The translations under genes and the position numbers were made by a program. The notes under the pieces were generated by a model. That model saw nothing but the letters and a program-made list of their open reading frames with translations, searched no databases and was not told the DNA's origin. Source: Xiphydria camelus (Eukaryota > Arthropoda > Insecta > Hymenoptera > Xiphydriidae). Taken from it: a stretch of DNA of 64,000 bases. The stretch spans positions 13,686,424 through 13,750,423 of the forward strand of contig OY783192.1 in NCBI GenBank assembly GCA_963678675.1, in the 5' to 3' direction. Positions within the stretch are counted from its first letter, which is position 1. Each line of letters starts with the position of its first letter. Below, in pieces: positions 22,262-33,988 of the stretch.

Positions 22262-23790
22262 TTTCCAGTATAGGGAAGTATGTAATGTCACTGTCTACCG
22301 GAGTTGTAGGGGATGAAAACGTAAATTGCCATCTGTCAGACCAAATCGGAAATTCCAGTCTCGAAAGCATTATTGGAAGCAATTTTAGTCAAGTGAAGTT
22401 CTTCAGAAAGAAAAGAAGGTTACCAATGCGAGGCTTCACCAGCAGTGTGAAGTTACATGACGCAGTAGTGCCAGTAGACCTATACACCATTTTCAGGAGA
22501 ATCACATTTCATTAAAAAACAGAATACGAACTCAGAAATTACTTTACATATGAATTGGCTCCATATCCACCATCTTTATTTGATAAACAAGGAATGATGA
22601 GGAGAGAAGTCACGTAAATCTATTTCCTATGATTTGTTTGATCCAGTAGAAACCCCGTCAAACATCGGAAGTGCTCTCTGTTTGATTGACGGTGGGTTCC
22701 TACTTCACTGAGTACCGTGGGAGTTCAGAAAAAGATTCTCTTCAATCCTCAACAAATACGTAGATTATGTCAAAAAATATTTTGGAGCGCAATCAATAAT
22801 AGTATTTGATGGCTACCTAGACGACCCTACAGAGAAGAGCACAAAATCTGCAGAACGCCTTAGAAGGAACAACGTTGAATTTGACCGGAAAATGCCACAC
22901 ACTCCGAATGTGTGATTGTGGTAGGAGAAAACATTGATCTTTTAGTAATTATTACTGCATTAGCTCCTAATAGCGATCCGTTGTTTTTTATGAAGCCTGG
23001 AAAAGGAAAGTCAGAGACCGTCTTCTATTCCCAGACACACTTCAAAATGTCGAACAAAGTTAAAAAGAAAGTATATTATTTCTTCACGCGTTCAGCGGAT
23101 GTAACTTAACATCAGCCATTTTCAGACAGGGGAAGATGAAGTTTGTAAAGCTTCTCGACAAAGATGCGGAGGTACACAGGACTGTCGAAATATTCAAAAA
23201 CCGTGACGCGACTACAGATGAAATTATTGCTGCCGGCGAAAAAGTAATTACGGCTTTGTATACCGAATCGCTTCTTCAATCTTCCTCTCTGAATGAAACA
23301 CGCTTTAAACTGTTCTCCAAATCAGACACTTACAGTACAGAATACTTTTAACTTGGCTACTCTTCCTCCAACTGAAGATGCTGCTAGACTGCACGCAATG
23401 AGGGCCTTTCTACAAATTAATTTGTAGAATGGTCATTTGAGGGACCCGGTTCAATGGGGTTGGAAGGTTTCTAATTGTAAGTATGGGCTGCTTTCAGGAC
23501 CATCAACAGCCGAAGAAACCCCGCAGGAACTGCTTAGTAACACAGCCTGCAAATGTTTAAAAGGGTGCCGAAATGCTTGTGGTTGCAGGAAACAAGAAAT
23601 GAAATGTTCCCCAATATGCTATAATTGCAGAGGAGCGTCTTGCACTAATACACCAGATGAAATTGATGACGATGAAGTGATGCTACCTGACAATGATGAC
23701 GAATTAGAAGACCTTCAGGATGACGGGGACCTTAAAATGGACCAAATGCTTCAGTCAGTTTTTACTTTCAAATGCAGCAAATTCAATTAA
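22262..23790 (+). pseudogene. FEN-like/CXC protein of element B, C-terminal two thirds
   Basis: The short left piece (19105-19143, KKFVDWFLCHNPF) continues here: YVMSLSTGVVGDENVNCHLS (about 22275), YELAPYPPSLFDKQGMMRRE (about 22550), CLIDGGFLLH (about 22680), YVDYVKKYFGAQSIIVFDGY (about 22758-22815), KSAERLRRNN, then VGENIDLLVIITALAP (22915), KVKKKVYYFFTRSADVT, QGKMKFVKLL (23130), WGWKVSNCK (23458), CKCLKGCRNACGCRKQEMKC (about 23550) and an acidic tail ending at a stop at 23790. The order matches element C. Stops and shifts near 22514, 22610, 22710, 22913, 23107, 23350 and 23428 inactivate it, and the ED-AD motif block has been lost near 22890. Confidence 0.8.
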
Positions 23791-23978
23791 CGTTGTATTT
23801 ATATAACTAAAACATTTTTTTGTCAATTACCCACACATCAAAACTTACATCAAAGCTTTTTGTACTTCAACTCAATTTTTACATTTTAATTACATATTTT
23901 CTTCACAATGTGCGTTTTTATTTTTAAATCTCTGGATTCACCACCAAATATTGTACCAGTGTTCGTATATGAAAAGTA

Positions 23979-24190
23979 CAGGGGTAAAAAGGGGAATGTA
24001 AAAAAAACAATTTTACAGGACAGCAAATTTGCGCGCAGACATTCCCTTTATTTGCATGTTACGCTGTATCTCTTGACTGTACATTTTTTTGCCTGTAATC
24101 CTTTGATAGCTGAAAGAATGCGAAATTTTTAACTAGATTATGTAGAAATCACGAATTGGCTAAAATGTGACATTCCCCCTTTTACCCCTG
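23979..24190. mobile_element. 212-bp MITE, TA target, in element B
   Basis: It begins CAGGGGTAAAAAGGGGAATG and ends CATTCCCCCTTTTACCCCTG, flanked by TA (23977-23978 and 24191-24192), as in Tc1/mariner-type MITEs. It lies 3' of the element B gene. Confidence 0.75.
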
Positions 24191-24697
24191 TATCCTTCAT
24201 ATACGATCTGATACACGATATGATAACTGTAGGATATCAAACTATTATATTATTTAATTCATATATTACATTTTATATTACGAAAATAAGATGCTTAAAA
24301 GGTCAAAACACAATTTTTTTAATGGAAAATCGTCGTTTTTTAATCTCGCATATCTTCATAACTTGGCGCAGGTTTAAGTATATGGTGCTCATTCGACACA
24401 GAATTTTATGTACTTTAATTTATAAACGAGTAAAATTTTTCTATAAATGCATCATTTAGGAGTTATTAGTAAAAAACTGAAAAAAGTCCAAAAATGTCGA
24501 GGTTTTTGGGACACCCTGTATAGAGCACAAGCAGAAAATTGGTGCAAACTTTAAAAAACTCTTTTTACATGCAAATGAAAAGATTAAAATCATTTCCAGC
24601 TTTCCCCGAATTATTTCACCTACAAACCCTATGTTGCCTGGCCTATAAGGGACATAACACTAGATTGTCCCTGCGGCAGGCGTGTGAATAGCCCGCT

Positions 24698-25150
24698 TTA
24701 GAAATTCACAGTTTCTCCGAGAGACTGGTTTCCACTCTCTCCAAGCAGCCGCCGTCACTTACGCACCGGACCTCCGCAACTCAATTGCCAAGCATGAAAA
24801 CTCCTCCATCAATAGACTAACCGCTTAAACCTGCAAAGCCAAGGACAAGTGCCGTAGGCCTAGCTCCCTCATTCCGATCTCTTAACACTTCTCAGTACCG
24901 CTCCCCCGCGATAGCGGTCTCTAACATCGACGGCAGCCCCCGCGCCATTTACACTCGAGCTTCGAATTTGCGCTAGCGGCCTCATCTAGTATCTAGCAAG
25001 GTCTCCTACTTCTTTTTCGGATTGCTTTATAACCTCCGGGTTGGTAACCACGAGGAGGGGTTTTTAGTCGGTAAAAATCCGAAACTACCCTACTAACATC
25101 TTGGGTGTCTTTCGAAGATTCCCCTCCTCGCCCGCTTCAAAAAAAAAAAC
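24698..25150 (+). pseudogene. Jockey-like LINE, 3' part with poly-A
   Basis: The reading resumes as RNSQFLRETGFHSLQAAAVT and ends at a stop at 24826-24828. A 3' untranslated stretch with GGAGGGGTTTTTAGTCGGTA (about 25053) follows and ends in an A run at 25139-25149, the expected LINE tail. Confidence 0.75.
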
Positions 25151-25156
25151 AGAATG

Positions 25157-25439
25157 CGTCACGGGACGCCTGTTACACGTGAAAAATCGAACTTCTTCTT
25201 TGTATTCCGTTTATCGCGAGATAGAACAACGACCGATGGCAGAGTTAAGAGAGAGAGCACTAAATGCACTTTTTGAATTAGACACAACGGTTCGTACCGT
25301 TTAATAATATCACAGTCATAAATACAAATGCGCACTGGCGCACGTGTTCTTTCGACGGACGCGTGGTCCATCCTTCCTATCGCATACTTTCTACAAAGAA
25401 GAATTTCGATGTTTCACGTCTAACAGGCGTCCCGCGACG
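25157..25439. repeat. foldback with ~48-bp arms after the LINE tail
   Basis: The left arm starts CGTCACGGGACGCCTGTTA and the right arm ends TAACAGGCGTCCCGCGACG. The spacer of about 185 bp has short open frames only. Confidence 0.8.
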
Positions 25440-25708
25440 TATTTTGTGTTTTTTTTTTAAACGTACTAACCAATGATTAATCAATCCTCATGCTTTCATT
25501 AATGAGGATAAACGCCACCATAGCTAGTGAGGGCATGAGAAGTAATTGTTCATTAGCTAGTATGTTTAAAAATAACATTTAGAAAGCCACTAGCGACAGA
25601 ATCTGAGACGCTGGGTGTACAGGATATCCCGCGCAGAACCGCATAGTTTAGCTAGAAAAATGGTGTGAACGCGAGGGATGACGCTTCTCTGAGTCATGTA
25701 CCTAATAG
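25440..25708. other. short unassigned stretch
   Basis: No gene seen. AGGATATCCCGCGCAGAACC near 25620 resembles the ends of the CCGTATGTCCC MITE family. Confidence 0.4.
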
Positions 25709-27204
25709 CCCAAGATCCCACTGCAAAATTATGTAGGTATCTGTTTTTTCAATGAAACTTAATTCAAATGAAAGATTAATGCCAATGTAATGTATTACTT
25801 CCGGGTTGCCTATAAAAAATTAGCCGTAACTATGTGTAATTAATTATATTGTAAGTCATTTATTTGTATGAAATAGCACTATATGTTTTTTAAGTGAATG
25901 AAACGTCATTTGAAAAAAAAATTATGTGAAGAATGTAAAAAGATAGGGTTGCCAGCTCTCAGTTAGCCGCAACCTCTAGGCAATCAGGTGTAAACAGGTA
26001 CATTATTGTTGATTATTTACGGTCATGTGTTTTTCAAGAAAAAATTATACCAAATTGAAGCTAAATTTTTGCTGAATACAATAATCTATGGTTGCCTGTA
26101 AAAAAGTGGTTGCAAGCAGTGGTTGCCATGATTTGAATTAATTACCCTCGCTCTCTAGAGAAATGTGAGCGAGATGGAAGGAATGCGCGCGCTGCTTCGT
26201 GCTGTAAACAAGGATACAGCATGGCCGATATGGCAGCTGTACGCAGGGCTGCATCTAACGGGGGGCCATTTCGTGCCACGCATGAAGGCGCACTAGCCAT
26301 GGGGCGCCAAAACTTTCTATAGAAAAGGGCGCTAAGCACGAAGGCGTCTCATCATCTAGAAGCGGCCCTGGCTGTACGTATACAGTATGTCCGACGGCAA
26401 ACGCAAGAATCTGAGTATACCTCTGAAGTTTTAAAATTATACCTAAATATAATACCTACCTGTGTGACTTCGGTAAATAGCGGCCCCAGTAGATAGTATT
26501 CGTTATTGAAGTGAAGACGCGTTGACGTACAGCCAGGGCTGCTTCTAGATGATGAGACGCATTCGTGCTTAGCGCCCTTTTCTAGAGAAGGTATGAGGCC
26601 TTTTGGCACCCCATGGCTAGTGCGCCTTCGTGCGTAGCACGAAATGGACCCCCGTTAGAAGCGGCCCTGCGTACAGCTGCCATATCGGCCGTGCTATATC
26701 CTTGTTTACAGCACCAAGCAGCGCGCGCATTCCTTCCCTCTCGCTCACATTTATCTAGAGAGCGAGGGTAATTAATTCAAATCATGGCAACCACTGCTTG
26801 CGGCCACTTTTTTACAGGCAACCATAGATTATTGTGTTCAGTAAAAATTTAGCTTCAATTTGGTATAATTTTTTCTTGAAAAACACATGACCGTAAATAA
26901 TCAACAATAATGTACCTGTCTGCACCTGGTTGCCTATAGGTTGCGGCTAACTGAGAGCTGGCAACCCTATTTTTTTACATTCTTCACATCATTTTCTTTC
27001 AAATGACGTTTCATTCACTTAAAAAACATAGTGCAATTTCATACAAATAAATGACTTACAATATATTTAATTACACATAGCTGCGGCTAATTTTTTATAG
27101 GCAACCCGCAAGTAATACATTGCATTGGCATTAATCTTTCATTTATATTAAGTTTCATTGAAAAAACAGATACCTACATAATTTTGCAGTGGGATCTTAG
27201 GCTA
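25709..27204. mobile_element. 1.5-kb near-palindromic foldback element
   Basis: Arms of about 660-670 bp (25709-26375 and about 26535-27204) are inverted copies with high similarity; the outer ends are TAGCCCAAGATCCCACTGC and its near-complement. The spacer of about 160 bp begins GTATACAGTATGTCCGACGG, like the CCGTATGTC MITE family. No protein is encoded. The inner arm ends (AGGCGTCTCATCATCTAGAA) contain GC-rich gene-like sequence that I could not identify. Confidence 0.85.
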
Positions 27205-27900
27205 TAAGCTACCTAAATCTGCACTTAAGTTCATATATAAGAAAAGTCGCTTAGATCCCTCTTATTCCAAGGCCCTCAATTGGTACGTGAAAACGAAGTT
27301 TCAATCTTCAAAACTTGAGAGGCTAGTGTGTAGTTGGATCGCTCAAACTTATTTTTGCTTTATCTTTTAAGAATCCTGTCCTGGTTGTATTCACTAGGGA
27401 AGATGCCATATTTTTTATGTGTAAACATCTATTACGGCGGTATAAGGGTAAATCTCGGGAAATGGGAAGGAAATGTGAAAGCGGATGTGACATCATGACC
27501 CATGCGCAGTGATTAATGCGCAGCTACTTCAGCGCTTGCGGCCTAAGGTGGCATTACATTTTCATATCGATGATGTCGATATAATAAATCGCTATACAAT
27601 ATATTGCCGATACTTTGCCGACGGTAGCGAATTTGATGGTTAGAGTTGACTTGAGAAGAGTGCGCTGTGTGTGCTGGGTGAGAGCGAAAAATATTATAGT
27701 CTGATTTCCCGATAGCTGTCAATTCGGGAGATCGAAGCGCCTAACTTCGAAATCGTGAATTTGCGAATACAAAGTATCGGCAATATAGGTATCAAAGCTT
27801 GTTTCGTGTTTGGGCGTAAATATACGGTACATGTAAATTTGTGCAGTGAATTAATCCACTCCGATTGAAGCTGCCAGTAAGTATTATTAAAGAATGTTAC
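27205..27900. other. unassigned, with a MITE-family fragment
   Basis: No gene. Positions about 27640-27770 carry AGCTGTCAATTCGGGAGATC and GAAATCGTGAATTTGCGAAT, the internal module of the foldbacks at 13580 and 33760, so this is a partial copy of that family. Confidence 0.5.
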
Positions 27901-27904
27901 TGTA

Positions 27905-28058
27905 AATGTTAAACGCTGTACTGTGCGGTGTTTTAGAGTATATTAAGGTTACGAAATATTGTCATCAGTCAGTTGTTGTTGTTGTTGTATATATTCATGA
28001 CAATATTTCGTAACCTTAATATACTCTAAAACACCGCACAGTACAGCATTTAACATTT

Positions 28059-28060
<2 letters not shown>
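27905..28060. repeat. perfect ~60-bp hairpin
   Basis: AATGTTAAACGCTGTACTGT (27905 on) through GAATATTGTCA is repeated as the exact complement after a spacer of about 35 bp that contains a GTT triplet repeat and TATATATTCATG. This is a long, nearly perfect stem, probably a small MITE or an arm junction. Confidence 0.75.

Positions 28061-28062
<2 letters not shown>

Positions 28063-28111
<49 letters not shown>
28063..28111. repeat. AT microsatellite
   Basis: About 24 AT units. A second run of about 18 units lies at 28832-28868, just before element J. Confidence 0.95.
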
Positions 28112-28117
<6 letters not shown>

Positions 28118-28505
28118 TATTAGACTGATTAAAAAAAAAGGTTTTTAATTAATTCTCCTGGCGGGCACTTAAAACGTTAGTATTTAATGTAACTTTGAAT
28201 ATATCACCGGGTGCACATTCTCACTCAATATTTAGGGGTGTTTCAATCGCTTTTTCTGATTTCCATTTGAATAACATGGTGAAATTGTTGAATCATTGGT
28301 CGAGTGTTAATTCCTTCTACGGTAAAAAAATTTCCCCGTGAAAAATTAGAAAAATTGAGTTTTTTAGGTGTAATTGACGTAAAGAAATATTATTTTTAAT
28401 TATTAAATAAAATACAATTATAATTATGGGGGAATAAACTGTGCAATTGACTTCCCTATAATTATCATTTAATTCTATTTAATAATTGAAAATAATATAA
28501 TATAT

Positions 28506-28827
28506 AAAGGGCCTTCTAAACGGGCAATATTTTACTGCAATATGTGGTTGCAACACAGTGGCCGGCAACATTGCCAGCAATACCAGCCAGACTATGCAAT
28601 TTAGGATAATATTTTTAGTATATCCCGGCCATATAGCTACACATTTTTGGTATCGTCGCCCGTTTAGAAGCGCCTTTAAACATGGGCCATACTGTTGTAG
28701 AAAATATTGTCGAAATATATATTGCCGAGCCATATACTGCATTAAAATGTTTTCATGATGGCTGGGCTATAGTTGCCAATATTGCAGCCACATACTGCAG
28801 TAAAAATATTGCCCGATTAGATGCCCC

Positions 28828-28833
<6 letters not shown>
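28506..28833. mobile_element. hAT-like MITE
   Basis: The ends AAGGGCCTTCTAAACGGGCA and TGCCCGATTAGATGCCCCTT are inverted copies, followed inward by ATATTTTACTGCA(A/G)TATGTGG on both sides. AGGGSC ends with a TCTAA-type phrase recall hAT MITEs. The AT-rich flanks hide any 8-bp duplication. Confidence 0.6.
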
Positions 28834-28873
<40 letters not shown>

Positions 28874-30185
28874 GTGACTGGTACCGCGACGTATTCCTTT
28901 GAAGAGGTGTTAGTAGAGACAATTTGCAATCGATTCAACCACAATATGCATAATCCACTTGTTGATAGTTTTCGAGATATTTTAATTTTTGTGTTTTCTT
29001 AGAAATCGACTACCTTTTACTACTAATTGTAAAATAAAAAAAAAAGGATAATTTTGTTCTTGTAATTTTGTTTTGCCTCTACCGTTAATACACATAGTAG
29101 TCCATGTTATGTAACAAAAATTATGTTAAATAGTTTGATATGACAAAAATACAGCAGCTAAAATCTGCAACTGTTGTTAGAAACTTTAACCCAATTGAAG
29201 ATTCACCAGGATTTATTTCAAAAATTTGTGAATACATTAAACGTACAAATTATTTTAAAAACCTCTGCTTCATCACCTTTCAAATGAGGTACAAAGTTTT
29301 AAGAAATTTCCTGTTACTTCCAGGAATAATACAAAAATTTTAGCTCAGCAGGTAGGCTACCTTAATGTTCTCTAAGTTAGAAGATAAAGATTAGGAAAGT
29401 TTCTACCTGATTTTAGGACATGTTATTCAATCGGCATAATTCGTTTCTCCTTCGGGAAGCTTCGTAATTACCTCGATTTATCCCTTGCTACTTGCCTTTA
29501 AGGATGTATCACCTATATATCGAATCCTAACAGAACTTTATGAAATTTGCACAGGCAGTGTATATGATTAAAACAAGTTAACCTGCAAAATTTGAAGTTG
29601 ATTGTCTGTCTAGTTAAAAAGTTATGCAGCAATGAAATTTCACTAATTTTACACGGGTTCATATGGAGAAACATTAAATCGACGGATATTAAACTGTGAA
29701 TTAACACGAAATAATGAAGAAAAATTCTTGAAATTTGTCAGGTTTACTAAGAGGTTAGGGGTTAATGTTCATGCCAAATTTCATGAACTTCGCCTATTCC
29801 ATTTTCGAGTTATTCCATAAAAATTTCAATTTTGATAGAAAGGTACATTAAACGTGGCAACAACGCTTGCATGTAGTGCAGTGCAGGAGGTACTATTCAA
29901 GAAACCCCGGGAAAAAATTCTTATAGCAGGGGCGTAAGAATACCTAGCCGAGGGTGAATTTAAGGTTATGGACGCATCGGAGTCGCAGGTTACGTCGTAT
30001 GCATCATTTTCGATGTTTTCTTCTCTCTCATTGTGCACTATTGGCGGGTCTTCCAATTTTCTTTTCTTCTTCGATCTTTGTGACAGCGCAATCCGGCTTT
30101 CGTACACTTTTCTTATCATGAATTTTCATTTCCATCGATATCTCGACATTTAAAGACATTTGGGTTCAAATGTGGACGCTGCAGG

Positions 30186-30345
30186 TGGGCCTTTCTCGAG
30201 ACACTCGCAAAGTTACGTATTCGCATCTTAGCGAATAGACCAATCAAAATCAAGTATTCCGTTGTGGTGGGGGTCCTGATTGGTCTATTCGCTAAGATGT
30301 GTATACGTAACTTTGCGAGTGACTCGAGAAAGGGGGCCCAGGGCT
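30186..30345. repeat. foldback, ~65-bp arms
   Basis: CTTTCTCGAGACACTCGCAA through TTAGCGAATAGACCAATCA is repeated as its complement ending TGACTCGAGAAAG. It lies inside TTAA element 1. Confidence 0.75.
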
Positions 30346-30643
30346 GGCAACTGTGAGGCACGTAAATACAAACTTAGCGTTGTTGCCACATTTCGCGCAT
30401 TCATTGGGCGCAGCTTATCAATTTGATTAAAAAGTTATTGCTTATCACTTTCTCTTTTTAATTATATAAATAAATGTTAAATACATAGTGCTTCATTCTT
30501 ACTATGATGCGAAGAGCCTAGTATGAATATACTATTTCTAAATTTTTATTTTTTATAGTTGCGTCTATTTGTACAGTTAGATATAAGGAATGAAATATTG
30601 TCAAATTAGCTTAAATACACTAACACTCACTGCCGGTCTCGCA

Positions 30644-30900
30644 GCATGTGCGTGATGCGAGATTTGCCGAGCGGCCGGTCACGCAGACCCTGCGTGATGC
30701 GAGATTTGCCGAGCGGCCGGTCACGCAGACCCTGCGTGATGTGCATACCGCTATTCCATGATGCAATGCTGGTCTGGCCTTTATGGATGTTCAAAAAATT
30801 ATGTCGGCACAGTGAACATGATATCCATAAAGGCCAGACCAGTATACATCGTGGAAACGGCGGCATGCACATTTTCCGAAAAACTGCGCCGGCAGTGAAA
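30644..30900. repeat. tandem 42-44-bp duplication and inverted copy
   Basis: GCGTGATGCGAGATTTGCCG...GGTCACGCAGACCCT occurs twice in tandem (about 30648 and 30692). A following inverted pair (GGTCTGGCCTTTATGGAT at about 30770 and its complement at about 30823) makes a foldback. GC-rich compared with the surroundings. Open frames on both strands are by-products. Confidence 0.7.
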
Positions 30901-31056
30901 GTGTTAAAAATAGTAAAAAAGCATTCGACAGATATAATGACATTCATTATATCATTTAAGATGCTTTTGTCATGTTTTCACGCAAATCAAATCGAAATCG
31001 ACATATTCTGATTCAACAAACTTCTGGCTCAGACTATATAGATGATACATCCTTAA

Positions 31057-32027
31057 CTTTTAGAGCCCGGGGTGGTCGATATATCGACCAGCGGATGATG
31101 AATTCCAGATATTTATCAAAATTTTAATATTATGGCCCGAAACTTGGTACTCGGAGGTTTTCGGGGTCGCTCATTACGATTTTGATATCCAAATCGATCT
31201 ATACTCAAATCTAAGATGGCGAATACAATATGGCGGATGATGAATTCCAGAAATGTTTAGAATTTGAAGATTATGGCTCGAAACTTGTTACTCGGGGGTT
31301 TTGGGGATCGCTCATTACGATGCTGATATCCAAATCGGTCTACTCTTAAATCCAAAATGGCGGATCCAATACGGCAGGTGATGAGAATAGACAGATTTGG
31401 ATGTCAGCATTGTAATGAGCGACCCAAAAAACCGCCGGGTAACAAGTTTCGGGCCGTAATCTTCAAATTCTAAACATGTCTGGAATTCATTATCCGCCAT
31501 CTTGGATTTCAGGCTAGACCGATTTTGACATCAGCATCGTAATGAGCAACCTCGAAAACCCCCGAGTAACAAGTTTCGAGCCATAATCTTCAAATTCTAA
31601 AAATTTCCGGAATTCATCATCTGCCATATTGTATTCGCCATCTTGGATTTGAGTATAGATCGATTTGGATATTAGAATCGTAATGAGCGACCCCGAAAAC
31701 CCCCGAGTAACAAGTTTCGGGCCATAATCTTCAAATTCTAAAAAATTCTGGAATTCATCAATCGCCATATTGCATTCGCCATCTTGGACTTGAGAATAGA
31801 AAGATTTAGATATGAGCATCATAATGAGCGACCAAAAAAATCTTTCCTGCCAAATTTTTTTCATTGGATCCAAAGTCGATTTGGCCCTGCGTCCGGGGTG
31901 GTCGATATACCTGTATGGAAGAGCAGTTAGATCGGGGCCTCCAAATAGGAAATTTATTGATTTTATTTATAAATTTTAGGTTTAAAAAAAAGTCGTTTTT
32001 AACTGAAATTTCCCCGGGCTCTAAAGG
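31057..32027. mobile_element. TTAA element 2 in J, with a tandem core
   Basis: It begins CTTTTAGAGCCCGGGG and ends CCCCGGGCTCTAAAGG, flanked by TTAA (31053-31056 and 32028-32031). The core has roughly 150-bp units, two in one orientation (from about 31090) and about three in the other (to about 31850), each with GAATTCCAGA, TTACTCGG and a GGGTCGCTCATTACGA core. The minus-strand frame at 31514-31873 is a translation of these repeats, not a gene. Confidence 0.8.
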
Positions 32028-32130
32028 TTAATGTACTAGCAGTGCCTATTTGTCATCGTCAACGATTGTACGTGTGTTATTTTAGTTTTGTTTCGAGTTG
32101 ATGATTATTTCCGTCCGTCCTTTTACGAAG

Positions 32131-33199
32131 ATGGCGACGTTTACCAATGCTGAGTATATGCTGATATTTTGATTATTTACGATTTCTGTAACAGAAATGC
32201 AGCCGAATCCCAGCGGGAATATGTACGTCGCTTTCCAAATAGGCGTGTTCCCCATGTCAGTGTATTTGGTACAACTTTTCGACGCCTCTCTGAAACTGGC
32301 AATGTTCAAAGAGTTGTACATAGAGTTGGAGGTCATGGCAATAATCCTGATATGGAGGAGGAAATTTTACGAAGATTCGATGAAGATCCAACAACAAGCA
32401 GTCGGCGAATAGCCGCTGATCTTCATGTATCGCAGTGGAAGGTTTGGTCAGTGATTCACAGAAACGGTTTATATCCGTACCACCATTACACACCAGTTTA
32501 AGGAATAGAGCAGGCCGATCCTGCACGAAGAGTTCAATTTTGTCGATTCCTACTAAATACCGATGCTGAGGATGCAAATTTTTTAACTAGAATTTTATGG
32601 ACGGATGAATCTAAATTCAGCAGAGAAGGTATCACGAATTTTCACAATCTGCATCATTGGACGGAAGAAAATCCACGGTTACCATGCCAAACTAGTATCC
32701 AAAGGAAATTTAGTGTCAATGTGTGGATGGAAGTTATTGGAAATAATTTAATCGGGCCGCATTTTATACCCGATAACTTGAATGGGCAGCTTATGCTGAT
32801 TTTTAAAAAAATCATTTGGCCCTTTTATTAGAGGATGTACCTCTAGCAAGCAGACGTAGGATGATATTCCAGCACGATGGATGTCTTGCGCATTATTATT
32901 GGCTAATTAGAGAATTATTAGAGCAATGGTTCCCTAACAGGTGGATTGGGAGAGGAGGGTCTATACCATCGCCTGCTAGGAGCCCCGACCTTACCCCTCT
33001 GGATTTTTATGTGTGGGGGCACATGAAAGAAGTCGTGTATGCCACCGAAATTACAACTCGGAAATAATTAATACATAAGATACAAGCAGCAATAATTCTA
33101 CGAAATAATTTTTCCAACAGGATTACTAGAACAGAAATAAGGAAACGGGCTCGTATTTGCATAAGAAGTAGAGGTAGTCACTTCGAACATCTCTTATAA
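32131..33199 (+). pseudogene. Tc1/mariner-like transposase (DUF4817 plus DDE)
   Basis: The ATG at 32131 starts MATFTNAEYM. After a one-base shift near 32170 it reads IIYDFCNRNAAESQREYVRR, RRFDEDPTTSSRRIAADLHV and KVWSVIHRNGLYPYHHY (helix-turn-helix, DUF4817 type), then a stop at 32501. It continues PARRVQFCRFLL, ILWTDESKFSREG (first Asp), IGPHFIPDNLNGQLM, a frameshift, IFQHDGCLAHYYW (second Asp), FPNRWIGRGG and ARSPDLTPLDFYVWGHMK (third acidic residue, about 36 residues later). It ends with RSRGSHFEHLL and a TAA at 33197-33199. Full family length, but at least two frameshifts and three stops. Confidence 0.85.
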
Positions 33200-33846
33200 A
33201 CTGGATAAAATAAAAAGTAAAATAAATTCATGGGCTTTTATTTATTTTTTCAATTTTTTATGAGGACTAAGTTGTGTCTGCACCTACTAATTTTTTATTA
33301 TTCCTGGAAGTAACAGGAAATTTCTTAAAACTGTATACCTTATTCGAAGGGTGATGAAGCAGAGTTTTTAAAATAATTTGTACGTTTAATGTATTCACAA
33401 ATTTTTGAAATAAATCCTGGTGAATCTACAATTGGGTCAAAGTTTCTAACAACAGTTGCAGATTTTAGCTGCTGTATTTTTGTCATATCAAAATATTTAA
33501 CATAATTTTTGTTACATAATACGAACTACTATATGTATTAACGGTAGAGGCAAACAAAATTACAAAAACAAAATTATCCTTTTTTTAATTTTATAATTAG
33601 TAGTAAAAGGTAGTCCATTTCTAAGAAAACACAAAAATTAAAATATCTCGAAAACTATCAACAAGTGGACTATGCATATTGTGGTTCAATCAACTGCAAA
33701 TTGTCTCTACTAACACCTCTTCAAAAAGGAATACGTCGTGGTACCAGTCACCCTGTATACCGTATGTCTCATCCCAGACGCATTACTTTTAAATTTCCCT
33801 GACATTTGACTTCGGTAGTGGTTGGGTCGGCGCTCTAGTCATTATA

Positions 33847-33988
33847 CCGTATGTCTGACGGCAAGCGCAACACCACTTCGATAGTTTTTACCGACGGTGG
33901 TCGAAAATTGCATTGGATCTAATGCAAGATTCGACCACCGTCGGTAAAAACTGCCGAAGTGGTGTTGTGCTTGCAGTCAGACATGCTG
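33847..33988. mobile_element. 142-bp inner MITE, left arm
   Basis: It begins CCGTATGTCTGACGGC and ends GCAGTCAGACATGCTG, flanked by TA (33845-33846 and 33989-33990). It folds on itself around TTGCATTGGATCTAATGCAA. The mirror copy at 34510-34651 has the same flanks. Confidence 0.85.

Larger units (their letters stand above)
18073..24697 (+). mobile_element. Element B: 6.6-kb FEN-like/CXC transposon inserted in the LINE
   Basis: It begins AGCGGGCTACTCACACGCCT and ends with the near-complement AGGCGTGTGAATAGCCCGCT, flanked by TTA (18070-18072 and 24698-24700). Removing it and one TTA joins the LINE reading W-Y-I with R-N-S-Q, so the 3-bp duplication is secure. The arms are about 540-630 bp with internal indels; TGTCCCAAAAACCTCG is shared by both arms. 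The interior holds a decayed gene cut by element D and lacks the N-terminal transposase region. Confidence 0.9.
29502..31052. mobile_element. TTAA element 1 in J (1.55 kb)
   Basis: It begins GGATGTATCACCTATATA and ends TATATAGATGATACATCC, flanked by TTAA at 29498-29501 and 31053-31056; the second TTAA is shared with the next element. A minus-strand frame at 29826-30119 has a basic stretch SQRSKKKRKLEDPP and no family I recognise. It also contains smaller foldbacks (about 30186-30340 and 30644-30900). Confidence 0.7.
28870..33755 (+). mobile_element. Element J: Tc1/mariner-like transposon (DUF4817 type)
   Basis: The ends are CAGAGTGACTGGTACC and GGTACCAGTCACCCTG, with TA at 28868-28869 and 33756-33757. 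The inverted arms are about 470 bp (28870-29343 and about 33295-33755). It carries a decayed transposase at 32131-33199. Two TTAA elements have inserted 5' of that gene, back to back, so the original element was about 2.4 kb. Confidence 0.85.

Noticed and set aside
29826..30119. Possible nuclear protein exon with SKKKRKLEDPP
   Set aside because: Only a basic stretch supports it; it lies inside a TTAA element with no partner exon seen.
31514..31873. 119-codon minus-strand frame with repeated EFEDYGPKLVTRGF
   Set aside because: Translation of the tandem core of a TTAA element; mirrored units exist on the other strand and there is no family match I know.
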